From Kalmanozyma brasiliensis GHG001 (lineage: Eukaryota; Basidiomycota; Ustilaginomycetes; Ustilaginales), in the NCBI RefSeq assembly GCF_000497045.1, contig NW_015961959.1, forward strand, positions 620,001 through 684,000: a DNA stretch of 64,000 nucleotides. The letters run 5' to 3'. Made by a program: the position numbers and the translations under genes. The notes beneath the pieces are model-generated. The model was not told where the DNA came from, did no database searches, and saw only the letters and a program-made list of their open reading frames with translations. This document shows positions 49,742 through 58,441 of the stretch, piece by piece; the stretch's first letter is position 1; the number at the start of each line of letters is the position of its first letter.

Positions 49742-50055
49742 GCAGTGTTTCGGCAGGAATGTCAACCATGGGCACATCGTCTTTCGCGCTCTATTGTGAA
49801 CAGTGTTTCGTCTATGATATGATGAGAAGGTCGAAGAGTGAGAGGCGTTTCCGCGGACAAGAACGGTGGACCCTGAAGAAGAACGCGGAAATTCGCCGAA
49901 GAGCACGCCGAGGTCTGACCCACACCGGCAAAACCGGTTGACCTTGCACATCATCCTCGTGCGACCTTGCGCTCAGCTACCTCTTTGGAGTCACACCACA
50001 CGCTCTGTCTTCGTGCGTACCTTCGTTTGTACATATAGCCAGGATCTGCTTATCC
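49742..50055. other. intergenic SRS2 to serine dehydratase gene
   Basis: 314 nt in tandem orientation. A CATATAG stretch just before the next ATG is TATA-like by appearance only. Confidence 0.4.
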
Positions 50056-51237
50056 ATGGATTCTGCCTCTCACACTAGTTCGCCAACGATGACCGTCCCT
50101 GCCGAACCAGAGGCGATCCTCTCCCCGCGCTCGGAGATCCCACCTGCCGCCTCCCCCCTCTCCGCCCCTTTGCACCACGTCACACCTCTCCTCTTCTCCC
50201 CTTCCCTCTCGGCGCGCACGGGTCACAATATATATCTCAAGCTCGACATCGATCAACCCTCGGGGTCGTTCAAGCTTCGGGGCGTGGGAGCGATCTGTCA
50301 ATCCGCCCTTGCCGCTTCGGGTGACACGCATCTGGTCTCGTCTTCCGGCGGGAATGCGGGGTTGGCGGTGGCTTATGCGGCGAGTAGGGCAGGGGTGGGG
50401 TGTACGATCTTTGTCCCGGCGTCGACCGAGACCGACGTAGTGGAGCGGTTGAGGAAGGAGGGAGCAAGAGTCGTTATCGGGGGCGACGCCTGGGATGTAG
50501 CTGATGCTGCCGCACGGGAAGAGGTTCGGGAGACAGGAGGGACGTACGTTCATCCGTTTGAAGGCGAGGTGCTGGTGAATGGGCACAGTAGTGTGGTGGA
50601 CGAGATCTATGATCAGATGCCCGAGGGGGAGCGGGTGGACGTGCTGGTGAGCAGTGTGGGCGGGGGCGGGTTGCTGCGAGGCATCATCCAAGGGGTGACT
50701 CGTCAGGGTGGGAAGAAACCCGTGTTGGTGGGTGTACAGAATTTTGGCGTGGACTCGTTCAATCGTTCGCTAGACCAATGGAGCGCGTGCGGTGAGGAGG
50801 GCGTAGTGACGCTAGAGAGGATCGAGAGCAAGTGCACCTCGATGGGCACCAAAAAGTGCTCCGCTGCCACGCTACGCGACGCCATCGAGTTCCAGAAGGA
50901 CGGAGGGAGGTTGGTGAGCCTCACAGTGACCGACGAGCTGAGTGCGTCCGCATGCTGGCAGTTCGCCGAGGAGAAGCTGCCAGATGGGAGGAAGAGGATG
51001 GTCGAGTTGAGCTGCGCAAGCGCTCTGACGACGGTGTACCACCCGTGGGTGCTGGAGAGGGTGTTGGATGGGCTAGAGGGCGAAAAGGGGAGGAAGTTGA
51101 ATGTTGTTATCGAGGTGTGCGGTGGGAGTAAGGTCAACCAAGCTATGCTGAAGGAGTACAAGGAGAAGAACGGGAAGATGGAAGGTAGAGATAGGATCCG
51201 GGTCAACGGTGTTGACTTTCCCGCTTCGTCTGCGTAG
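50056..51237 (+). CDS. CHA1: L-serine/L-threonine dehydratase (PLP)
   Basis: A 393-residue fold-type II PLP enzyme that deaminates serine (and threonine) to pyruvate (or 2-oxobutyrate) and ammonia. The PLP lysine lies in PSGSFKLRG, the substrate loop in SSSGGNAGLAVAYAA, and the phosphate-binding loop in VSSVGGGGLLRG. CTSMGTKKCSA and the C-terminal ELSCASALTTVYH / VIEVCGGSKVN complete the family pattern. The length is close to yeast Cha1 and mammalian SDS (about 330-360) plus a Ser/Pro-rich N-terminus of some 30 residues. No targeting signal is clear. Convergent with MEF2 (139 nt). Threonine deaminase (Ilv1) is unlikely because the C-terminal regulatory domain is missing. Confidence 0.92.
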   Translation: MDSASHTSSPTMTVPAEPEAILSPRSEIPPAASPLSAPLHHVTPLLFSPSLSARTGHNIYLKLDIDQPSGSFKLRGVGAICQSALAASGDTHLVSSSGGNAGLAVAYAASRAGVGCTIFVPASTETDVVERLRKEGARVVIGGDAWDVADAAAREEVRETGGTYVHPFEGEVLVNGHSSVVDEIYDQMPEGERVDVLVSSVGGGGLLRGIIQGVTRQGGKKPVLVGVQNFGVDSFNRSLDQWSACGEEGVVTLERIESKCTSMGTKKCSAATLRDAIEFQKDGGRLVSLTVTDELSASACWQFAEEKLPDGRKRMVELSCASALTTVYHPWVLERVLDGLEGEKGRKLNVVIEVCGGSKVNQAMLKEYKEKNGKMEGRDRIRVNGVDFPASSA

Positions 51238-51376
51238 ACATGCCCATTCATAGAACTGGAATTGCGGCAAAGGAACATAAAATCACAGACACAGACACAA
51301 AGTCAATGCGTGAGGACGCACGGCAAGTGTTCGTTCCGTTGATGCTGCGTGAGTGGTGTTGACATGTGTGAAGCGG

Positions 51377-54301
51377 CTATCGACCCAACTCGGCCAAAAT
51401 CTCGGCCTGCCTCTGCTTGGACACCCTCGCAAAGCCCTGCAGCTGCATGCTGAACTGGGCATTGCCAGCAGTGAGCGCCCTCAGCTTGGACGAGTACTTG
51501 ACAAGATTCGCCAGTGGCACCACCGCATGAATCTCCGCCTTGCCCTGTCCGCCCTTACCATCAACACCCTTCCCGCCGGACCCGGACGAGGCGGCGGAGC
51601 TCTGCAGCTCAAACCTGTTCGTCGTCGGGTTGGGAATGTACACCTCCTCCTCTTCTCCCGTGGATTTCTCTGTATCCGAATCGGACGAGAGATGTACGAC
51701 ATCCTCCACCAGTCCGCCCTGCTCGGCCGTGATATCGTTGATCACTTTACCAAGATGCGCCTCGGGCACCACGATGCGTGTCGTCATCATGGGCTCCATC
51801 AGCGTCGTCAGCGGTGTCGGCGTCGACGTCGCCATTCCGGTTTCGGGATTGACCTTGGGCTCGGTGCGCAACACCTTGCGCACGTGATGCGATAGCAGGT
51901 AGGACACGGCAGCCGAGGACGAAAGCTCGCCGAACAGCTCCACGTTGGAGATGCTGATGCGGAGGTTCATGACCGGGTTCGAAGTGAGCGGCCCACGGGA
52001 GAGCGCGGCTACCATGCCTGTTTTGAACATTGTGCTGAGCGTGATGAGGTCGATGCCAGGGGGCAGGTTGGTAGGGGATGTGATGGACGAGTACTTGGAG
52101 CTGGGAGCGGGTGTTTTGGCGGTGTTCTTGCCACGCGTATGCCGAGGCGTCTCCGCGACGAACGCTTCAATGTCGCCCTCGTCCTCCGCACTTGCCTTCT
52201 CCTTCCTCCCCTCTACCTGCCCTGCAGCATCGCCAGCAGGCGCAAAGGAGACATCAACGACGTTGCCTCCGTACACAGCGGCATCCGCCCCACTCGCCAA
52301 GTGCATCTCGTCCTCTCCCAGCGCTCTCACCTTGATCTTCGCACCGATCTTGATCTTTTTGCCCGCCAAGTCCCTCTCCACCGTCTCCTCGACCTCTCTC
52401 CCCCCCAACCCCTCATCCAGCGTTTCGCGATAGGACACCCTCACAGCGCCCATCCGCGCGTTGACGCCGAACTCGTTCGCCAATCGATCCTTCGCAATCT
52501 CGAGATGCAGCTCGCCCATGCCACTGAGCACGGTTTGACCCGTGGTGCCCTCTCCTGATTCGTCCAGTCGCAGCGACGGGTCGGTACGAATGAGCAGGTT
52601 GAGCGCATCGCTCACCGCGTCGACATCCGATTTGCTTGCCGGTTCTAATGACATGCTGAACACGGGTGGTGGAATGTGCACCCGCTTCAATCGCAGCGTC
52701 TTGACCTCGTTCGCGTCCATCCCACCCTTGGCACCCGTACCAGCTTTGGCGGTGCCTGCAGAGGAGACGTCGACGAGCGTATCGCCGGTTCGCGTGTCGC
52801 GCAGACCGAGGATGACGCCGATCTGGCCCGCACGCAGCGTGTCTGTTTCGGTGTAGCTGTCGGCGAACGGGAAGAGGACGCGGGAGAGACGCTCGCGAGC
52901 ACCCGTGGTGGTGTTGAACAGGACGGTGGAGCGGTGGAGAGTGCCCGAGTAGACGCGGACGAAGGTGGTGGGACCGCGCCGCTTGTCGTGCACCACTTTG
53001 AAGGCTAGTGCTGTGGTGCGGCGGTCGATGAGCGAGATGGGGACTTGCTTACCGTCCGGGGTAGCATCCTGCTGCTCGGCTTGGGTTTTGGACGGGGAGG
53101 CGGTCGAAGCGACCGTGCCAATGACGGAAGGCTTATCCGCTGGACTGGGCAGATAATCCGCAATGGCGTCGAGCAGCGGCTGCACACCGATATTCTTGCC
53201 CGCCGAGCCGCAGAGCACGGGCAGGATCGTCCCTGCTAACGTCTGCCTTCGTATCGCCGCCTTGAGCGAGGCAGCCGGCATCTTGCCGTGCGGCTCCTCG
53301 TTCGACCCCGTCGGCAGACCAAACAGCTCTTCCAGCAACTGATCATCCAATGAAGCAAGACACTCGACCAACGCATGTCTCGCCTGCTTTGCCTCCTCCC
53401 ACAGTTCATCTCCCTCTCTCAGCTCCGTTCTTGTGACAATCTCTCCAGCCTTTCCTGAGAAGCGCAGCGTCTGCATCTCGACCAGGTCTACCACGCCTGC
53501 TATCCCCGGCTCGTTCCCCTCCACAGCCAGGGGCAGCTGCAGCAGCAACGGCCTTTTATGCATCCCGCTCCTCATCACACTCTTGAGCGACTGGACCATC
53601 GAGCTGCCCATGCGATCGAGTTTGTTGACGAACAGAATGGACGCCTTGACATCGTACCTCGCTGCTTGGGCCCATACGTTTTCGGTTTGACTCTCGACTC
53701 CTTCGACGCCATCGAGGACGACGACTGCGCCATCGACGACGCGCAGTGCGCGCTCGACCTCGATGCCGAAGTCAATGTGACCAGGGGTGTCGACGAGGGT
53801 GATGCCCACACGGGACGGGGAGGTAGGGGAGGTCCACCAGACGGGACCCACGGCGGCGGATTGGATGGTGATGCCACGCTGCCGCTCCGCTTCAAGAAAG
53901 TCGGTGACGGTTGAGCCGGTGTCTACGTCGCCTGGGATGGAAGCGGTGGAAGAGTTGGAGGAGAGGGCGTTGGTGAGGTGAAGAAGACGTTCCGTGAGGG
54001 TCGTTTTGCCCGCATCGATGTGTGCGATGATCGAAATGTTGCGTAGGTGCGAGATGGGGTGGCGTTCCGCATGTGGGGTGAGGGGATCTGCTGCTTGCCA
54101 TTGTGAGGTCGAGCTGAAGGTGCGAATGCTAACCAGCGCCGAAGAAGGATGCAACTGGGTCTGCCGGGATGCCGATGCTTGCAAGGAGGACGCTGTGTGG
54201 AGGGCCGATCTTGGTCTGCTCAGCACCGCCGGCGAGCTGAGCCGACGAGCGCCTGCGGCGGGGCTCAAGAGCCGCCTCGTACAGCGACGTGCCAGACTCA
54301 T
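51377..54301 (-). CDS. MEF2: mitochondrial elongation factor G2 / ribosome-releasing factor 2 (Mef2)
   Basis: A 974-residue mitochondrial translational GTPase acting with ribosome recycling factor. The presequence MSLARRCTRRLLSPAAGARR is Arg-rich. G1 AHIDAGKTT, switch I GDVDTGSTVTDFLEAERQRG plus ITIQSAA, G3 DTPGHIDF and G4 NKLDRMG are present. The GDVD.G.TVTDF stretch is typical of Mef2/GFM2 rather than Mef1. Domains II to V follow, ending KLRALTAGNAQFSMQLQGFA. It is longer than yeast Mef2 (819) because of disordered insertions, one in domain IV and a Ser/Gly/Glu-rich one of about 50 residues in domain V (SSDSDTEKSTGEEEE to KGVDGKGGQGKAE). The frame extends upstream to a TTG; the ATG at 54301 begins the presequence. 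Confidence 0.93.
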   Translation of the reverse strand: MSLARRCTRRLLSPAAGARRLSSPAVLSRPRSALHTASSLQASASRQTQLHPSSALVSIRTFSSTSQWQAADPLTPHAERHPISHLRNISIIAHIDAGKTTLTERLLHLTNALSSNSSTASIPGDVDTGSTVTDFLEAERQRGITIQSAAVGPVWWTSPTSPSRVGITLVDTPGHIDFGIEVERALRVVDGAVVVLDGVEGVESQTENVWAQAARYDVKASILFVNKLDRMGSSMVQSLKSVMRSGMHKRPLLLQLPLAVEGNEPGIAGVVDLVEMQTLRFSGKAGEIVTRTELREGDELWEEAKQARHALVECLASLDDQLLEELFGLPTGSNEEPHGKMPAASLKAAIRRQTLAGTILPVLCGSAGKNIGVQPLLDAIADYLPSPADKPSVIGTVASTASPSKTQAEQQDATPDGKQVPISLIDRRTTALAFKVVHDKRRGPTTFVRVYSGTLHRSTVLFNTTTGARERLSRVLFPFADSYTETDTLRAGQIGVILGLRDTRTGDTLVDVSSAGTAKAGTGAKGGMDANEVKTLRLKRVHIPPPVFSMSLEPASKSDVDAVSDALNLLIRTDPSLRLDESGEGTTGQTVLSGMGELHLEIAKDRLANEFGVNARMGAVRVSYRETLDEGLGGREVEETVERDLAGKKIKIGAKIKVRALGEDEMHLASGADAAVYGGNVVDVSFAPAGDAAGQVEGRKEKASAEDEGDIEAFVAETPRHTRGKNTAKTPAPSSKYSSITSPTNLPPGIDLITLSTMFKTGMVAALSRGPLTSNPVMNLRISISNVELFGELSSSAAVSYLLSHHVRKVLRTEPKVNPETGMATSTPTPLTTLMEPMMTTRIVVPEAHLGKVINDITAEQGGLVEDVVHLSSDSDTEKSTGEEEEVYIPNPTTNRFELQSSAASSGSGGKGVDGKGGQGKAEIHAVVPLANLVKYSSKLRALTAGNAQFSMQLQGFARVSKQRQAEILAELGR

Positions 54302-54529
54302 GTCTTGAGTCAGCTTCCGGGCTAGATGGTCGTTGGCAGTGCTGAAAGACGTCAAAGGGGCATGAAAGTGTCACACGAGGACATGTGCATTCTTCTCAAC
54401 TCGCCCAAATTTTTGGCTCCGACTTCCGCAATTTCAGTCAGCCTCGTGAGCATCATCATTCACATCGATCCCAATCACAAGCTCACACGTGGAGCAAGCA
54501 TCGTACATGACTTCGATTATAGAGTCGTT

Positions 54530-57295
54530 CTAATGCTGTGACGCCTCGCCCTGCCTCCACTGCACGGGCGGCGGTGCGGTGCCGGCGCCCCGTGGCGGGT
54601 TCTCGACTGTAACGTAGCGTCGCTTCTTGGGCGATTTGAGCGCGGTCCCTGCACTCGGTGCTACCGGCTCAGAGACCTGCTCCACAAAGTGCGACTTCGG
54701 CGTCTCCTTCGTGGACTCTGTTACCGTACTCGATGCAGCGGGTTTAGAGACCTCTGGCTCGACCGACTGCGAGGCGACTGGCTTCGGTGTCTCCTTCGTT
54801 GGCTCTGACGATGTCGCCTCCTTTGTTGGCTCTGAGACCGCCGCCACCTTCTCGGATGGCATCGTTGAAGCGCCCGCAATGGCAGGCGCTGCGACCTTCT
54901 CTTCCTCTTCTTCGTCCTGAGCTTCCGCCTTCTCCTCCGCTTCTTCTAGTCTATCATTCTCCGCAGCGACCGCAACGCCGGAGCCCAGACCAGAAGCGAT
55001 CACGCCGGCGCCCGAAGCTGGCTCGACGTGACGTTCCGGATCGGCGGTTTGATGGCCGCCCACACCAGCGACCGTCCTCACCGCCTCCCTCGGCGTCGCA
55101 TCCACTCCTTCTTCTCTGGAACTCGCAGCTGTCTTGTCTGTGCTACCCTCACCGCGGACCTGCGCCTCTTCATCCGAGCGGTGTTGTGTAGCGTAGTCAT
55201 CCCGAAATTGCGATGCGGACTTCTCCCGGCCCAATCCACCCCCTTCCTCCTCGTCATCCGACTCGTCGAGCAGCGACTTCTTACTGTAGAGCTCCCCAGC
55301 GATCTTCGTATCCAGTGCGATCTCCACTCCTCTCCCCGTAACGCGCTCCGGCTCATGCCCGAGACTCGCCAGTACGCCATCCGCATCGGCCGTCGGCGCA
55401 TCCAGAATCTTCAACTCCAACGGGCTGAACCACCTCGGCACAACCCAGTACCGCACCGGTATCAGCAGCGTGATGATCACCGGGAAGCCGATACCGGCAA
55501 TCGTAGCGGAGATGGCAATGCACATCGCCGCGAACAGCCACTGAATTCCCACGAACAGCGCGATCTTACTCCGCCGGATGGAGTTGAGCGGTTCGTCGGG
55601 GGGAGAGAGGCGTCGATCGCGAAAGATGGCGAGCGTGCGAAGAGTGATAGCGTTGCGCTCGATGGATGCCCAGCCTACGAGGATGAAAATTCCCGCGAAG
55701 ACGGCTCGGGGCATCGTGCCGAGGACAACGAGGAGTGGACGCGTCATGGTGCCAAGGGTGAGAAGGCCGATGATGAGGTGCGAGAGACGATTCTCGACCA
55801 CGCGAACGTTGACAATGTGTTGCTGTTTCACGGTGCGTGTTCGGGCGCCGCGTCGGGCCTCGCGAGCGATGCGTTTGGTTTCATCCGGCTTTTCGACCTG
55901 TTTGTACACCGAGAGGGTTTCCGTATGCACCGGTGCTTGGGGTACGAGACCGTTCGGAGCGGGCAGTCCGAGGAAGCCAGAGACCAATGTCGTAATGCCA
56001 AGCAGAAAGAAGTCCCAATGGAAACCGGCGGGTTTTCGAACAGGATAGTTGCGCGCTTGCGCCATGACGCTCGACACGTTGTGATCGAAGTAGAAGAGCA
56101 ACATGATGAGGAAACCCAACGGTGCACCGACAAAGACGTACTTGAGCTCGATGTTCCAGAAGTCGATGAACCAGGATCGGTCCAGGGTAGGATAGAAGGC
56201 GCGGGTGATGGGCACGCGCTCCACTGGCACCAAAGCGAGCGAGTTCTTGGGGAAATGACTGAAGCCCGTCCAAAAGATGCAGCCCGCTGCAAAGGCGTAG
56301 CCGGCAACAAAGTTGCGCATCTTGAAGGGGAGGTAGGTGGTGTTGCCTACCTTGGCGACGAGGTAGACGGAGATGGTGAATAGGATGGCGATGGTGACCG
56401 AGAGCCAGCCGGTCGCATTGTCGAGCGGAAGGGGTTCAAACTCTTCGATGAGCAATTCGATGCCCTTTTGGATGTAGATGATGCCCACGTAGAAGCCGAA
56501 TGTCTCGGAAGTCATGTCGGTGATGAACCGAGTAAAATCGCACACGTTGAAGATGGCGACAACGAAATGAAAGCCGGCAGCCCAGATCAAGGACCACGCC
56601 TGGATGCGCAGGTAGTCGAGACGGTCAAAGCCGTAGTAGCCGACAAAGATGTTGTACTGTGTGTAGTTGACGAGGTTGATGAGACCAGTGACGCCGACAA
56701 ACGTCAACGGCTGGACGGAGAAGATGGCGAACACGATAGCAGCGAGGGCGGAGGCGAGGATGACCTCGTTGACGCCGTACGAGCCGCCCGTGCGGTAGTT
56801 CATGTCGAGGACGTAGGCGATGGCAGGCATGAGGTTGATGAAGTACATGCGGACGACACTGTTGGCGACGGTCCACCAATTGCGGGGCTCGAAGCCTTCC
56901 ACCCAGTCGCTGAGGAGGTACGGTTTGCGTCGTCGGAGATCGTACCACATGCCGCGGAAGGGCATCAGCTCGTACGCCCACGAACGTTGCGACCATGGCT
57001 TGTCGCCGTCAAACAGCGGGTAGGTGTCGGGGGCACGACTCTTCCTGCGCTTCTGTGACGAAGGATCGATCGTGTTAGATGTTGGTCTCTTTGCATCGCT
57101 GTCCTTGTCTGAGCGTGATATCTTGCCAGTCGCTTTTCTATTTGAGAGTCCATTGTTAGACACGTGCTGCGAGGACGAGTCCACGGTGACGGACCCTGCA
57201 TCGTGGGAGGTATGTGCTGTGCTGGAGGCGCTGCGAGAACGCTGTGGCTGTACCGAGCTGAGTGGCGGCACGGAGCCGGGGTCGATCGAGTTCAT
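54530..57295 (-). CDS. BOR1: Bor1-type HCO3/borate anion transporter with long acidic tail
   Basis: A 921-residue SLC4-like transporter. Residues 1-90 are Ser/Arg-rich cytosol. The conserved entry FRGMWYDLRRRKPYLLSDW leads into about 12 membrane spans ending near residue 645. Examples are FINLMPAIAYVLDMNYRTGG, TFVGVTGLINLVNYTQYNIF, VGYYGFDRLDYLRIQAWSLI and ATIAGIGFPVIITLLIPVRY. Bor1 proteins export borate and related anions at the plasma membrane. The last 275 residues are a disordered, acidic, Lys/Thr/Pro-rich tail with imperfect PTKE-type repeats (TKEATSSEPTKETPKP, then TESTKETPKS), a feature absent from the shorter yeast protein (576 residues). The ATG at 57295 starts MNSIDPGS. It shares its orientation with MEF2, whose start lies 228 nt downstream of the BOR1 stop. 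Confidence 0.93.
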   Translation of the reverse strand: MNSIDPGSVPPLSSVQPQRSRSASSTAHTSHDAGSVTVDSSSQHVSNNGLSNRKATGKISRSDKDSDAKRPTSNTIDPSSQKRRKSRAPDTYPLFDGDKPWSQRSWAYELMPFRGMWYDLRRRKPYLLSDWVEGFEPRNWWTVANSVVRMYFINLMPAIAYVLDMNYRTGGSYGVNEVILASALAAIVFAIFSVQPLTFVGVTGLINLVNYTQYNIFVGYYGFDRLDYLRIQAWSLIWAAGFHFVVAIFNVCDFTRFITDMTSETFGFYVGIIYIQKGIELLIEEFEPLPLDNATGWLSVTIAILFTISVYLVAKVGNTTYLPFKMRNFVAGYAFAAGCIFWTGFSHFPKNSLALVPVERVPITRAFYPTLDRSWFIDFWNIELKYVFVGAPLGFLIMLLFYFDHNVSSVMAQARNYPVRKPAGFHWDFFLLGITTLVSGFLGLPAPNGLVPQAPVHTETLSVYKQVEKPDETKRIAREARRGARTRTVKQQHIVNVRVVENRLSHLIIGLLTLGTMTRPLLVVLGTMPRAVFAGIFILVGWASIERNAITLRTLAIFRDRRLSPPDEPLNSIRRSKIALFVGIQWLFAAMCIAISATIAGIGFPVIITLLIPVRYWVVPRWFSPLELKILDAPTADADGVLASLGHEPERVTGRGVEIALDTKIAGELYSKKSLLDESDDEEEGGGLGREKSASQFRDDYATQHRSDEEAQVRGEGSTDKTAASSREEGVDATPREAVRTVAGVGGHQTADPERHVEPASGAGVIASGLGSGVAVAAENDRLEEAEEKAEAQDEEEEEKVAAPAIAGASTMPSEKVAAVSEPTKEATSSEPTKETPKPVASQSVEPEVSKPAASSTVTESTKETPKSHFVEQVSEPVAPSAGTALKSPKKRRYVTVENPPRGAGTAPPPVQWRQGEASQH

Positions 57296-58441
57296 GTCTA
57301 GGCTTCCTTTCTATGGTGTGCGTGTCCGGACGAGTGCGAGGTGGTGGTGGTTTGAGGTGATATGGCGCTGCTATGAGGCCTGGGGATGGAGCCGAGTCAT
57401 CAAAGGTGAGGTAGCCTTCGAGGGGTGCTCTATTTGTAGATGGTGGCGTGAGGCGCAGTGTCGAGGATGAAGGTGACTATGCGTGATGAGGGTGGTTTGC
57501 AACGAAGGACCGTTCAACAGCATGATGAGCAGTACATTGCCGTTTGGGTTAGGCTTGTTATGCACGCACAGCAAACAAACACAGACCAAAATCAAATTTC
57601 AATTAGCAAGCAAGGCACGACCCCGACCCCGATGGCGAAAAACCCCACCGGATCGGAGGCCTTGTTTCACCTCTTTGTTGCAGCAGTGTGTCCTGTCGCT
57701 GCACTACAAGGTCGGTATCGGAAGACGAACGGGCTATCAATTGACCGGCATGAAGGATTCATGCTACAGCATAGTTACGTACCATCAGCTCGACTTAGTT
57801 TGGTGGTCCTTTCAATCTGCTCCTTTTTACATTTCGTCTGGCGTGGCTGCGAATCAAAGATCGGCATTCTGCATGCAGAATTGGTCAAGCTGTGTTTGAC
57901 AGGTCCTCATCAAGTCTGAGCTTGTGTATGGTGAAGCATGAGAGTGTATGCAACCAAGTCTGGGGCTGATGGAGTTGAGTCTCTCGGATAGCCTCACGCA
58001 CTCGCAGACGCCGCTCGCTACGACCTGACAGGAACGCTCTCTGCTTCTCGAAGCAATCTGCAGGCACGATGACGGCATCATCTGCGAAAAGTTCCGCTCA
58101 GGGGCGCGCAACAAAACCAAAATTGGCGAGAGAACCCTTTGGCCGCTTGGTAGGCTTGGTAGTGGTACAGCTCGCTTACGATATCGGAACAGCTTCGCGC
58201 TTCGTATGGGCTCCCGTCACCGATCCCGATCCTACCGGCACTCGACCCCGGTCAGCATCATGTGTGACAGTCGTCTCCAGCACGAACAGACGTTGTAGCA
58301 TAGCTTGGAACGTGTCGAGTAGATAAAGCAATGGTCGAACAAACGAACAAAATCGGAACTGATGCAATAGAAATCGATAAAGCGACGGGGTCGGGACGAA
58401 AACACACCTGCGAGAGCAAGGCTGTTCGAAGTGGGAGCAGT
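57296..58441. other. intergenic: BOR1 promoter and FHA-gene 3' region
   Basis: About 1.15 kb. Short frames include an 85-codon one on the plus strand (58069-58326, ATG) with no recognisable family. No RNA gene seen. Confidence 0.5.

Noticed and set aside
58069..58326. 85-codon plus-strand frame starting with ATG
   Set aside because: No family match, no domain, and low complexity at its end; it lies in the FHA-gene 3' region. It could be revisited with RNA data.
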